Assembly (NCBI GenBank): GCA_029250225.1 | Contig: JAQWUY010000031.1 | Coordinates: 1-64,000, forward strand | Length of the DNA: 64,000 nucleotides | Direction: 5' to 3' | Source: Alphaproteobacteria bacterium | GTDB lineage: Bacteria; Pseudomonadota; Alphaproteobacteria; JAQWUY01 | Shown: positions 1 to 8,822 of the stretch, in pieces | Numbering within the stretch: position 1 is the first letter of the stretch | Layout: the number at the start of each line of letters is the position of its first letter | Notes under the pieces: generated by a model | What the model saw: the letters and a program-made list of their open reading frames with translations, nothing else | The model's database searches: none | Told to the model about the DNA's origin: nothing | Made by a program: the position numbers and the translations under genes

Positions 1-1
1 A

Positions 2-652
2 CATGCTTTTTATATTAATATTTATGGTGTATTAGATAATTTAACTCATTTATATATATGCGAAAAAGGCGTGAAAGATATTAATAATATAAATATAGGC
101 TTGAATAAAGATAAGACTAAAAAACATTTTTCCGAAAATATAAATACAGCACTCGAAAATAAAAAAGATTGGTTGGAATACATTAAGTATTTTAGAAATG
201 CGTTAGCACACAGAATAGCACCTTATGTACCACCTTACCAAATAAATGAAGAAGATAAACAAAAATATGATAGTTTAATGAAACAATATGATAGTTTAAT
301 GAAACAAGAACACGAAATATTAAATAAACGCAATAAAATACAAAACGAAAAAAATAGTTTATATCAAGCAAGAGAAGATAAAAAAAAATTCGATAAATTT
401 ACAATTAGTATTAATAAAATTGATAATGAGATAGACGAGCTTAGTACATTTTGTCCTTATTTAACTCACTCTTTTAATGAGAATAATAAATATAATATTA
501 TATACTTTCAACCACAAGTATTAAATGATTGGGAAAGTTTAATTTGCATAATAAAAGTTTTTATGTCTGAATTAAATATTAAAATTAATGAAAATAATAA
601 TATTCCATTGCCTTTTTATTACTGGTGCTGGAAAAGTAGATTAAGAAATTAG
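2..652 (+). CDS. HEPN-like protein, 5' end outside the window
   Basis: The reading frame is open from the first bases of the window, so this is the C-terminal part (about 216 residues) of a gene that starts upstream; an internal GTG at 71 is not the real start. The visible N-terminal part reads NIYGVLDNLTHLYICE, followed about 45 residues on by RNALAHRIAPYVPPY. An R-N-x-x-A-H-R motif is the hallmark of HEPN domains, many of which are RNases in toxin-antitoxin or defence settings, but others are only binding modules. A lysine/glutamate-rich, probably coiled-coil stretch follows. No antitoxin partner is visible downstream, and upstream context is missing. Family assignment is by motif only; function unknown. 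Confidence 0.6.
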   Translation, partial: HAFYINIYGVLDNLTHLYICEKGVKDINNINIGLNKDKTKKHFSENINTALENKKDWLEYIKYFRNALAHRIAPYVPPYQINEEDKQKYDSLMKQYDSLMKQEHEILNKRNKIQNEKNSLYQAREDKKKFDKFTISINKIDNEIDELSTFCPYLTHSFNENNKYNIIYFQPQVLNDWESLICIIKVFMSELNIKINENNNIPLPFYYWCWKSRLRN

Positions 653-656
653 TTTT

Positions 657-1064
657 TTATTGCAATATTAAATCTAGTTTAGTGATGTTTTTAAATTCAG
701 TTACAGTATTAACATTGCCGGTAGGTAGGTTAGTTTTTTCTAGTTGTGATATTAATTTAAATTCGCTATCTATTTCTTTTTGTAATGTTTCTTTGTAAAT
801 TAAATCTTGTTTATTTAGAGATTGGCGATATTTACGGATTTCTAGAATATTTTGTTTTTCAAAATCATTACATAATTTAAGGCATTTTTTGATGTCAGTT
901 GTATTACTCAGAGAATTTATTTCCTGTTTCCAAGCGCACCACAAGGCAAATATAACATTAATATTATGATTATTTTGTAAATTTAGTAAATATTCTATAT
1001 TTTTTTTATTTTTCCAAATATTAGTACAATATTGTTTAAATGTTATTATGTTTTTTGTATGCAT
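657..1064 (-). CDS. DUF2390 / TIGR02444-like hypothetical protein
   Basis: A 135-residue cytoplasmic protein. The central stretch (NINVIFALWCAWKQ, about residues 34-47) resembles the conserved 'vdvnlllfclW' core of the DUF2390/TIGR02444 family of uncharacterised proteobacterial proteins; this is remembered similarity, not a search. The rest is lysine- and glutamate-rich helix. It converges with the truncated HEPN-like gene (4-nt gap) and diverges from the YdcH-like gene at 1128, with 63 nt between the start codons. No catalytic motif or membrane segment is visible. Function unknown. Confidence 0.6.
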   Translation of the reverse strand: MHTKNIITFKQYCTNIWKNKKNIEYLLNLQNNHNINVIFALWCAWKQEINSLSNTTDIKKCLKLCNDFEKQNILEIRKYRQSLNKQDLIYKETLQKEIDSEFKLISQLEKTNLPTGNVNTVTEFKNITKLDLILQ

Positions 1065-1127
1065 ATTTTATTTCTTTATATTTTATGTTATGGTAATAAT
1101 TATATATACTTAATATTGATTTGTGAA

Positions 1128-1337
1128 ATGAAAAAAGAACAACGAAAATTATTGTTACAAGCAAAATTGACTCTTTTAATTCAAGAGCACCGCGATTTAG
1201 ATGAGGCGATTGCTCGTATAATTGAAAGTGGTTCTGCTGATATGCTTTTATTACAACGAATGAAAAAAAGAAAATTAATATTAAAAGATGAAATAAGAGC
1301 TATTAGAAAAACACTAGTCCCAGATATACTAGCCTAA
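1128..1337 (+). CDS. YdcH-like DUF465 small protein
   Basis: A 69-residue protein made of two helices, with the family signature HRDLDEAIARI near residues 21-31 and a second basic helix RMKKRKLILKDEI. DUF465 (YdcH) proteins are short, abundant, uncharacterised helical hairpins found throughout Alphaproteobacteria. The ATG at 1128 is preferred over upstream in-frame starts because the protein then matches the family length and the upstream residues are hydrophobic and unlike the family. Its stop codon abuts the stop of rpoH on the other strand with no spacer and no obvious terminator, so the two transcripts may overlap at their 3' ends. Confidence 0.85.
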   Translation: MKKEQRKLLLQAKLTLLIQEHRDLDEAIARIIESGSADMLLLQRMKKRKLILKDEIRAIRKTLVPDILA

Positions 1338-2264
1338 TTATTCTAATAATAATGTCTCTGATTCTTGTAGAGTTGCTAATCTTTGCATTTCTTTTTGTAA
1401 TTTTGTAAATGCCTGTGCTTCAATCTGTCTTATTCTTTCAATAGAAACATTATGTATTTTTGATAATTCATCTAATGTTTGTGGTTTGTCTGTTAATCTA
1501 CGAGATTTTATTATTTCCAGCTCTCGTTCTTTTAAAACGCTAAGTGCTGATTCTAGTAACGATTTTCTATATTTTATTTCTTGGCTTTCAGCGGTAATTG
1601 TTTCAGCTGATGGCTTATCATCTGTTATCCAATCTTCCCATTGTGTTGTTTCTTGCCCGTCTTTGTTAACAGGCGTTTGTAAGCTCATATCTACACCGGC
1701 TAGTCTTCTGTTCATTGAAACTACTTCTTTTTCATTAACATTTAATTCATCAGCTATTTGCTTGATATGTTCTTGTGTTAAATCACCTTTTTCGAATGCT
1801 CCGATTTTTTCTTTTGTTGATTTTAATTTGAAGAATAATTTTTTCTGATCGTGGGTTGTGCCAATTTTAACCATAGACCAGTTATGTAAAATATATTCTT
1901 GAATCGTTGCTTTAATCCACCACGAAGCATAGGTTGAAAGCCTTGCGCCTTTATCAGGATCAAATTTTTTAACCGCCATCATCATACCAATATTACCCTC
2001 TGATATTAATTCTTCGTAAGGTAAGCCGTACCCACGATATCCCGCTGCAATTTTTGCAACAAGGCGTAGATGTGATGTAACCAATCTATTTGCTGAATTT
2101 AAATCATTATTATTTAACCAATTTTTAGCTAGTTGAATTTCTTCTTGTTCTTCTAGCATTGGAATTTGATTAATCTCAAACAGATATTTCTTTAAATTAC
2201 CTTCTGGACTAACAGATGGTGATTGGATAGCTATGTTAGTATTATTTGATATAATTTTATTCAT
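1338..2264 (-). CDS. rpoH: RNA polymerase sigma-32 factor RpoH
   Basis: A 308-residue heat-shock sigma factor that directs RNA polymerase to chaperone and protease promoters. Visible parts are region 1.2 (about 25-55), region 2 with SHLRLVAKIAAGYRGYGLPYEE-type core and the DNA-melting segment ARLSTYASWWIKATIQEYIL, the RpoH box (QKKLFFKLK, about residue 140), and a C-terminal region 4 helix-turn-helix (TLDELSKIHNVSIERIRQIE). The RpoH box separates it from RpoD. It lies 12 nt downstream of rluD in the same direction, the usual alphaproteobacterial pair, so it is probably cotranscribed with rluD. No separate promoter was identified. Confidence 0.97.
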   Translation of the reverse strand: MNKIISNNTNIAIQSPSVSPEGNLKKYLFEINQIPMLEEQEEIQLAKNWLNNNDLNSANRLVTSHLRLVAKIAAGYRGYGLPYEELISEGNIGMMMAVKKFDPDKGARLSTYASWWIKATIQEYILHNWSMVKIGTTHDQKKLFFKLKSTKEKIGAFEKGDLTQEHIKQIADELNVNEKEVVSMNRRLAGVDMSLQTPVNKDGQETTQWEDWITDDKPSAETITAESQEIKYRKSLLESALSVLKERELEIIKSRRLTDKPQTLDELSKIHNVSIERIRQIEAQAFTKLQKEMQRLATLQESETLLLE

Positions 2265-2276
2265 AATATATATAAC

Positions 2277-3248
2277 TTAATAATTTTTTAATATTTTTTC
2301 AAGATTTTGTAAATCTTTCGGTAATTCAGATTCAAAAAATAATTCTTTTTTTGTAATTGGGTGAATAAAGCCAAGAGTTTTAGCGTGCAATGCTTGGCGA
2401 TTAAATCCATTGTCAAGATAGCTTTTTAATTCCCCCCATTCTTTATTTATAATTTTTGGAGTTTTTCCGTATACAGGGTCACCAATTAATGGATTATTAA
2501 TATGATTCATATGAACACGAATTTGATGAGTACGACCAGTCTCTAACTTACAGCAAATTTTACTAGCATACAAACCGTAATTTTCAATTACTTCATAGTT
2601 TGTTGTTGCTTTTTTACTTGTTGAATCACTTTCATTTAATACAGCCATTTTTTTACGATCGGTTTTGTGACGACCAATAGGGGCGTCAATTTTACCATTC
2701 CTTGGATTTGGAATCCCCCAAACAAATGCATTATACATTCTATTGATATTGCGTGTTTTAAACAATTCTGATAAAGCGTTGTGGGAATCATCTGTTTTTG
2801 CAATTACTAATAATCCTGATGTGTCTTTGTCTATTCTATGGACAATCCCAGGGCGTTTTACTCCGCCAATCCCTAGCAATGAATCACCGCAATGATGCAA
2901 TACTGCATTTACAACCGTTCCTGTTAAGTTTCCAGAGGCAGGGTGTACAACCATTCCCGCTTCTTTGTTAATTACAAGAAGGTATTCATCTTCGTATATA
3001 ATATCAAGGGGAATATCTTGTGGCACTAATTCCAAGTTTTCAGGTTCAGGTACATTGACAATTATACTCATACCAGCGCGAACTTTTGACGATCCCCATT
3101 TACCAGATTGATTATTAACAAGGACATTATTTTGTTTTATTAATTCTTGGATTCGTGAACGAGATATTTCTCCTATTAAAAGGCTCAATGCCTTATCTAG
3201 GCGAACACCATCAAGGTTATCAGGTATAATAAAACTATATTTTTGCAA
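2277..3248 (-). CDS. rluD: 23S rRNA pseudouridine synthase RluD
   Basis: A 323-residue RluA-family pseudouridine synthase expected to modify helix 69 of 23S rRNA (positions 1911/1915/1917 in E. coli). It has an N-terminal S4 RNA-binding domain (about residues 14-75) and the catalytic motif HRIDKDTSG with Asp140. Other family blocks such as GRTHQIRVHM and HAKTLGF are present near the C-terminus. The gene starts with TTG, supported by an AAGGA ribosome-binding site about six bases upstream. It is the first gene of an rluD-rpoH unit and diverges from a small membrane-protein gene at 3318. RluC is a possible alternative name, but length and the rpoH context favour RluD. Confidence 0.92.
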   Translation of the reverse strand: MQKYSFIIPDNLDGVRLDKALSLLIGEISRSRIQELIKQNNVLVNNQSGKWGSSKVRAGMSIIVNVPEPENLELVPQDIPLDIIYEDEYLLVINKEAGMVVHPASGNLTGTVVNAVLHHCGDSLLGIGGVKRPGIVHRIDKDTSGLLVIAKTDDSHNALSELFKTRNINRMYNAFVWGIPNPRNGKIDAPIGRHKTDRKKMAVLNESDSTSKKATTNYEVIENYGLYASKICCKLETGRTHQIRVHMNHINNPLIGDPVYGKTPKIINKEWGELKSYLDNGFNRQALHAKTLGFIHPITKKELFFESELPKDLQNLEKILKNY

Positions 3249-3317
3249 AATAAATCCTTAACATTAACATTATATATGTTATATACAATAAAATTGAGTT
3301 TGTTAAAAGGAATTATT

Positions 3318-3434
3318 ATGGACAAGAAAAAACTTATGTTTTATGCAAAGATGGCAGTTTTGATACAGTCAGTATTAATAATAGTATTACTAACAGCAAT
3401 CATTTTTAAAGCAATATATACTTTATCAACATAA
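3318..3434 (+). CDS. 38-residue single-span membrane protein
   Basis: A short open frame with an ATG preceded by a good AAAAGGA site (3304-3310). The product has a basic N-terminus (MDKKKLMFYAK) followed by one hydrophobic stretch of about 22 residues (VLIQSVLIIVLLTAIIF), so it is predicted to be a single-pass inner-membrane protein with the N-terminus in the cytoplasm. The gene diverges from rluD and converges with the lytic transglycosylase gene 15 nt downstream. It matches no family I recognise. A chance frame is possible, but the ribosome-binding site and clean amphipathic layout argue for a real microprotein. Confidence 0.5.
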   Translation: MDKKKLMFYAKMAVLIQSVLIIVLLTAIIFKAIYTLST

Positions 3435-3449
3435 TTCCTTAGTTATTTT

Positions 3450-5147
3450 TTAATCTAATCTTTCGTAAACAGGCCATTTTTCATTCGCTAGCATAGCTAA
3501 TGATGGAGCTTTTCCATTAAACTTTAAACGATAAATCCAGAAATTAGAAACAACTTTTTCTAGAAATAATCTAGTTTCGCGAGATGGCATTGATTCTATA
3601 AATAATAGAGGATCTTTTTGATAATCGATTCTTTTCTTCCATCTAGAAATATTACCAGGTCCCGCATTATATGATGCAACAGAATACAAAAGATTATTGT
3701 TTTGCTCAGCTAATAACAATTCTATGTAATGTTGCCCAAGTGTTAGTGATAATTCAGGCCTGTAAAGATAATTTCGTCTTGTACCGTAAAAACTGTCTGG
3801 TTTTATATTATTTTTTCGTGCTACAAAACGGGCTGTATTAGGCATTAATTGCATTAAACCTCTTGCCCCCACACTAGATTTAGCATATGAACGAAACTGA
3901 GATTCTTGGCGAACAAAAGCTAGTATTAATGCCTTATCAATATTAAATCCTGTTTTGGGTTTGTATGGAATATCAGGGAATAAATATCCATAGCTTATAC
4001 TTTTACCGTTATTTATAAGATGGTAAGCACTACGATATTGTGAGTGTGGTAAATTTAAATTTCCAGCTATTCTCATTAATTGCTCTTGATATTCTAGTTT
4101 TATCTGTGGTTGAATATATTTTAATTCTCTGTCTGCGCGGTGATACATTCCTATTTCCGACAAAGCTATTGCTCTTCTTATTGCAGGTATTTTTTTAAAT
4201 TCATTTAATTCATAGTTGCTTGCTATATTTGTAGAAAAAGATATTGCTGGGTTATTACCCATTGATTTTGCTGATAGCAATCCATAAAAAGTTGTAATAT
4301 TTTGACTATTTTTTGCCCAGTAAGTATTTGCCGTAAGGGTATTTCCTAGTTTGTACTGAGAGCGTCCCGCCCAATAATATCCAGCTGATGATAGCCAAGC
4401 ATCTTTTTCTTGTGCTTTTGCCATACTTTCAAACATTTTAGTTGCAGTTTCATATTTTTTTTCACGGAATGCTTCTAGTCCACCCCACCAATTAGCTTCC
4501 CAAGATTTAGTAGGGTGCATTTTATATGCTTCTTTTGCAATAATAATAGTTTTTTCTGGTTTGTGGTATCTGTAATATCCTCTTGCAATATGACCTAGTG
4601 CTTGTGCATGTGCTGGGCGTGATAATTTTTTACGATTTTTATTAAGATAACTGTATGCAACTGTAACATTTCCATTTTGCACGCTTCTATATATTCTATT
4701 TAATATTTGCCTCTCGTAATATTTAAATTCTTTTTTTTGCTTATTAAATACTAAATTTTGATTTGTTTTAGCTAGAAATTTCGATGGAACAAGTACTGCT
4801 TTTGGTTTTGTTGGGTTTTTCCAACCCGCTTTTTTTCTTCTTTTAGCTAGTTTGTATAATTGTGCTGAACCGGGGTGGTCATTATATTTTTTCAACCAAT
4901 AATAAAGCTCTTTATAACTTGCACGGTATTTTGTAGGGTGCATATATTTTTGGAAATCAACTTGTCCCATTAATATTCTATTATTAATTTTTTTTGCTAT
5001 TTTATTTGCTTGTACAAATCTTCCCTCTTGTTGTAAGGCAAACACTTCACGATAATTTTTTTTATCTGAATCTGATAGTATATCTGCTTTAACAGGCATA
5101 ATAATAAAAAATATTGCTAAAATATTTATACTTACTCTTTTAATCAT
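3450..5147 (-). CDS. slt: soluble lytic murein transglycosylase (Slt family)
   Basis: A 565-residue periplasmic enzyme that cleaves the MurNAc-GlcNAc bond of peptidoglycan with formation of 1,6-anhydroMurNAc. Residues 1-21 form a signal peptide ending at VKA. The long middle part is rich in helical TPR/superhelical segments, as in Slt70. The catalytic domain (about 400-545) contains the Glu415 motif RQESQFRSYAKSSVGARGLM, then LMPNTA and SYNAGPGN, typical of GH23/SLT. It shares an 8-nt overlap with the uracil-DNA glycosylase gene upstream, the arrangement common in Alphaproteobacteria, so the two are probably cotranscribed. Confidence 0.93.
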   Translation of the reverse strand: MIKRVSINILAIFFIIMPVKADILSDSDKKNYREVFALQQEGRFVQANKIAKKINNRILMGQVDFQKYMHPTKYRASYKELYYWLKKYNDHPGSAQLYKLAKRRKKAGWKNPTKPKAVLVPSKFLAKTNQNLVFNKQKKEFKYYERQILNRIYRSVQNGNVTVAYSYLNKNRKKLSRPAHAQALGHIARGYYRYHKPEKTIIIAKEAYKMHPTKSWEANWWGGLEAFREKKYETATKMFESMAKAQEKDAWLSSAGYYWAGRSQYKLGNTLTANTYWAKNSQNITTFYGLLSAKSMGNNPAISFSTNIASNYELNEFKKIPAIRRAIALSEIGMYHRADRELKYIQPQIKLEYQEQLMRIAGNLNLPHSQYRSAYHLINNGKSISYGYLFPDIPYKPKTGFNIDKALILAFVRQESQFRSYAKSSVGARGLMQLMPNTARFVARKNNIKPDSFYGTRRNYLYRPELSLTLGQHYIELLLAEQNNNLLYSVASYNAGPGNISRWKKRIDYQKDPLLFIESMPSRETRLFLEKVVSNFWIYRLKFNGKAPSLAMLANEKWPVYERLD

Positions 5148-5922
5148 TACTCAAATATTCTTTTACTTTTTTTAAATCTTGCCAAACTTGTTTTTTATAT
5201 GCCGGAATATTAAACATTTGTCTTGCTGAATACAATACAAAAGCTCTAAAATCTTTATTTATTTTTAATTTTGTTATTTTACCCCTTAGTTTTAAAGCAT
5301 TTTCGTTAAATATATACTTTGATAATTCATTGCCAAAAACTATTATTAAATCAGGATTTGCAAGCTCAATAGTTCTAAATAAAAAAGGTTTGTTTACCTT
5401 GTATTCTTGTGTGGTTATAGTTCTTTCACCTGGTGGATACCAAAAAACACTATTAGTAAAAGCAATTGTCTCTATGTCAAAACCAGCAGATTTAAACATT
5501 CTATCAATTAATAAATTCATATCACCAGAAAAAGGTGAACCATTGTTATCATCTTGTTTGTTAGGCGATAAACCAACACATAATATTTTGGGAGTATTAG
5601 TTCCACGATAATATACAGTATTTTTAGCCGTGTTTTTTAATGAACAAAAATTAAAATTATTTATAGCCGTTTTTAATTCTTCAATACTATTACAATTTTC
5701 GGCATTTTCTTGTGCTTGTGATATAGCATGCTGATTGCCAGTAGGTTGACTATGATTCTTATTTAAAGCTTTGTCGCTTTTAAGGGGTATTTTGTCTATA
5801 TTATGGAATTGCTTAACTTCTTGCTTATCAGTACTTTCAAATCTGTTTATAGGTGAATCTGTGATAGCTTCATCAGCTCCACTTTCTATAAGCCATTGTA
5901 AGTTCTTATAATCCTGTTGCAT
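5140..5922 (-). CDS. uracil-DNA glycosylase, family 4-like
   Basis: A roughly 260-residue member of the uracil-DNA glycosylase superfamily, which removes uracil from DNA. The start at 5922 (MQQDYKNLQWLIESGADEAI) is chosen because alphaproteobacterial homologues begin with such an N-terminus; an earlier in-frame ATG lies at 5949. The core shows GSPFSGDMNLLIDRM (usual GRPFVGxAGxLLD), TNSVFWYPPGERT (usual xNxxxxRPPGNRxP) and IIVFGNELSKYIF. The first active-site motif, normally GEAPG, reads GLSPN, and the four Fe-S cysteines of classical family 4 are not all present. It precedes slt with an 8-nt overlap. Superfamily is secure; activity less so. Confidence 0.82.
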   Translation of the reverse strand: MQQDYKNLQWLIESGADEAITDSPINRFESTDKQEVKQFHNIDKIPLKSDKALNKNHSQPTGNQHAISQAQENAENCNSIEELKTAINNFNFCSLKNTAKNTVYYRGTNTPKILCVGLSPNKQDDNNGSPFSGDMNLLIDRMFKSAGFDIETIAFTNSVFWYPPGERTITTQEYKVNKPFLFRTIELANPDLIIVFGNELSKYIFNENALKLRGKITKLKINKDFRAFVLYSARQMFNIPAYKKQVWQDLKKVKEYLSND

Positions 5923-6054
5923 TTTATAATATATACCACGATAATGCATAAAAGTGTATATAATTTTTTTTTAAATTATGTTTGAAAATGTAAACTTTTT
6001 CGTATTACTATATTCTATATAATAACACAAAAAAATAACATGGATTTTTGAGAT

Positions 6055-8250
6055 ATGTCTGATAAAGATATTGATTTATTCGATAACGATGATAAAAATG
6101 ATTTTGATATTAAGAAAAATGAATATCAATATGCAACACATCCCGAATTAGTAACATATGAACAACAAGAAAACCTAGGTGGTTTGATTGAACCAATTGC
6201 TGAAAATCCTGACAAAGCAATAGAAAATAAGAATATCAACTATATTAAATTATTATATCCATATGCAACACACCCCGAATTAATGACATATGAAAAACAA
6301 GAAAATCTAGACGGTTTAGTTGAACCAATTGAAATGTCGCCTAAGGAAGAACAAGTTGAAATTCCAGATATTGAAAAAACACCAATACCAAAAGAATATG
6401 ATAAAAAAATTAAAGTTGGTGAAATCATAGTAGGAACAGGTGGCGATGCACCACTAGAAAATTCTGTATTATATAATGGTAGCGATGTATCTAGAAAATC
6501 TAATGGTTTAGATACAGTCGTTATAAACAAAGCAGAAAAAGATTTACCTGATAATAATAATATTCCTCCTTATGCAACCCAAAGCCCACCTCCTTATGCA
6601 AGTGTTACGCAGGAAGCCGATTCATCACAAACAGATGTAATGAATTATGATGTTCTTATTGTCGGTGCAGGACCTTCTGGATTAAGTACAGCGATACAAA
6701 TAAAAAAGCAGGCTATTCAAGAGCAACGAGATGTTCGTGTATGTGTGGTTGAAAAGGGGGCAGAAGTTGGTGCGCATATACTATCTGGTGCAGTTCTAGA
6801 ACCAAGAGCTTTGAATGAATTAATACCTGATTGGCAAGAAAAATCGGCTCCGTTGAATACACCGGCTAAAAATGATAAATTCTTCGTTCTTACAAAAAAT
6901 AAATCTTTTAGGTTACCAACGCCACCACAAATGCATAATAAAGGTAATTATATTATTTCGTTAGGAAAATTTGCAAAATGGTTGAGTAAAGTAGCCGAAG
7001 AAATGGGAGTTGAAATATATACTTCTACTTCTGCATCAGGAATTATAAAAGAAGACGGGCGAGTTGTTGGTATAAGAACGGGTGCATTTGGGGTTGATAA
7101 AGATGGCAATAACACATCTCAATATGTTGAAGGAATGGAGTTAAGAGCAAAATACACTGTTATGGGCGAAGGTGTAAGGGGGCATTTAACAAAAGAATTG
7201 TTTGAAGATTATGATTTGCGTAATAATTGTGACCCACAAACATTTGGCATAGGTATAAAAGAGTTATGGGAAATCCCAGCACAAAATTCAAAACCCGGAG
7301 AAATTATTCATACATCGGGATGGCCACTTGATAGTAAAACTTATGGCGGTTCGTTTTTATATCACCTGCAAGATAATTTAGTTTCTGTTGGTTTTGTAGT
7401 TGGACTAGATTATAAAAATCCACATTTATTCCCATATATGGAATTTCAGCGATTTAAGCATCACCCAAAAATATCTAAGCATTTAAAGGGTGGTCGTCGT
7501 ATATCTTATGGTGCAAGAGCTATTAACGAAGGTGGTTTTCAATCAATACCAAAATTAACATTTAAAGGCGGTTTAATTGTTGGTTGTTCAGCAGGTTTTG
7601 TGAATGTACCAAAGATTAAAGGAACACATACAGCTATGAAATCTGGAATGATTGCAGGGCAAGAACTTTACAAAGCGATTACTTCTGGTAATACACCTGA
7701 TGAACTTGTTTCTTATCCAGAAGAATTAAAAAAATCTTGGTTGTGGTCTGAATTAAAATCAGTTCGTAATATTCGTCCATCATTTCATAAATTTGGTTAT
7801 TATGGCGGGCTAGCATATTCTGGATTTACAACATTATTAGGTGGTCGCGAACCTTGGACATTTAAAAATAATTATGATCACTTGGGTATGATGCATAAAA
7901 ACAAAGCAAAAAAAATAGAATATCCACAGCCTGATGGGGTGTTAAGTTTTGACCGTCTGACAAATGTTGCATTTTCTGGGACTGTACACGAAGCAAATCA
8001 ACCAATTCATTTAAAATTGAAAGATAAAGAAATTCCAATTTCTGTTAGTCTTGAAAAATACGATATGCCGGAGACTAGATTTTGTCCAGCGGGCGTATAT
8101 GAATTGATAGAAAATAATGGCAAGTCAACATTGCAAATTAATGCTCAGAACTGTATTCATTGTAAGACTTGTGATATTAAAGATCCTTGCCAAAATATCA
8201 ATTGGGTAGCGCCGGAAGGTGGTAACGGCCCAAATTATCAAGGAATGTAG
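6055..8250 (+). CDS. electron transfer flavoprotein-ubiquinone oxidoreductase
   Basis: A 731-residue enzyme whose residues 196-731 are a complete ETF-QO, which passes electrons from reduced ETF to ubiquinone in the inner membrane. The FAD site (YDVLIVGAGPSGLST) starts just after Met196, and the C-terminal 4Fe-4S ligands lie in CIHCKTCDIKDPC. The first 195 residues are extra: acidic, low-complexity, with two 44-residue tandem repeats beginning YATHPEL at residues 26 and 70 and a shorter YAT echo near 175. An internal start at 6640 would give a normal-length protein, but no good ribosome-binding site precedes it. Likely electron sources are the EtfAB and DMGDH-like proteins at 23-27 kb. Convergent with trmL. 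Confidence 0.93.
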   Translation: MSDKDIDLFDNDDKNDFDIKKNEYQYATHPELVTYEQQENLGGLIEPIAENPDKAIENKNINYIKLLYPYATHPELMTYEKQENLDGLVEPIEMSPKEEQVEIPDIEKTPIPKEYDKKIKVGEIIVGTGGDAPLENSVLYNGSDVSRKSNGLDTVVINKAEKDLPDNNNIPPYATQSPPPYASVTQEADSSQTDVMNYDVLIVGAGPSGLSTAIQIKKQAIQEQRDVRVCVVEKGAEVGAHILSGAVLEPRALNELIPDWQEKSAPLNTPAKNDKFFVLTKNKSFRLPTPPQMHNKGNYIISLGKFAKWLSKVAEEMGVEIYTSTSASGIIKEDGRVVGIRTGAFGVDKDGNNTSQYVEGMELRAKYTVMGEGVRGHLTKELFEDYDLRNNCDPQTFGIGIKELWEIPAQNSKPGEIIHTSGWPLDSKTYGGSFLYHLQDNLVSVGFVVGLDYKNPHLFPYMEFQRFKHHPKISKHLKGGRRISYGARAINEGGFQSIPKLTFKGGLIVGCSAGFVNVPKIKGTHTAMKSGMIAGQELYKAITSGNTPDELVSYPEELKKSWLWSELKSVRNIRPSFHKFGYYGGLAYSGFTTLLGGREPWTFKNNYDHLGMMHKNKAKKIEYPQPDGVLSFDRLTNVAFSGTVHEANQPIHLKLKDKEIPISVSLEKYDMPETRFCPAGVYELIENNGKSTLQINAQNCIHCKTCDIKDPCQNINWVAPEGGNGPNYQGM

Positions 8251-8253
8251 TTT

Positions 8254-8706
8254 TTATATTTTCCCTATTTGTCGCAAAGCTTCACCCAAAACCATTGCCC
8301 CAGCAGTTGCTATATTTATAGAGCGAAAATCGCCATACATAGGAATTACAACACGGCCATCAACATTGTTATGTACTTCTTGCGGAACACCACAGCTTTC
8401 TTGACCTAATAATAATATATCATTTTCTTTAAAATCAAATTTTGTATATGAGTTTTCAGCTTTTGTTGTTAATAATATTAATCTATGATTATTATTAACA
8501 CTATAATCTTTGAATGCATTCCAACTTGTGTGTCGTTTATAATTTACTTTTTGTATATAATCCATTCCAGCGCGTTTTAGTTTATTATCATTCCATAAAA
8601 AGCCACAAGGTTCAATAATATCAATTCCAATCCCCATACAAGCCGATAATCGCATTAATGTTCCTGCATTTTGGGCAATATCTGGTTGAAACATAGCTAT
8701 TCGCAT
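8254..8706 (-). CDS. trmL: tRNA (cytidine/uridine-34-2'-O)-methyltransferase TrmL
   Basis: A 150-residue SPOUT-class methyltransferase that uses S-adenosylmethionine to methylate the wobble ribose of certain leucine tRNAs. Visible family blocks are the N-terminal FQPDIAQNAGTLMRL, the central ILLLGQESCGVPQEV and the C-terminal knot segment RVVIPMYGDFRSINIATAGAM. Its length is that of a minimal SPOUT protein, with no added RNA-binding domain, as in TrmL/YibK. Its stop lies 3 nt from the stop of ETF-QO on the other strand, and it diverges from the MFS gene. Confidence 0.93.
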   Translation of the reverse strand: MRIAMFQPDIAQNAGTLMRLSACMGIGIDIIEPCGFLWNDNKLKRAGMDYIQKVNYKRHTSWNAFKDYSVNNNHRLILLTTKAENSYTKFDFKENDILLLGQESCGVPQEVHNNVDGRVVIPMYGDFRSINIATAGAMVLGEALRQIGKI

Positions 8707-8822
8707 TATATTATTCCTTTCTTGTTAAAATAAATAATTAAAAATATTTGTTGCATAAAACTATAAATAAGTATATAGCGAAAATAGATATAATAAAAAA
8801 TATTTTTTATAGGAAAAATAAA

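Noticed and set aside
1486-1848. Open frame of 120 codons on the + strand inside rpoH
   Set aside because: Antisense shadow of rpoH, whose minus-strand protein shows all sigma-32 regions; no ribosome-binding site or family match.
6127-6330. CRISPR-like array at the repeats in the ETF-QO gene
   Set aside because: Only two diverged copies, in frame, with period 132 nt; this is a protein repeat, not a CRISPR.
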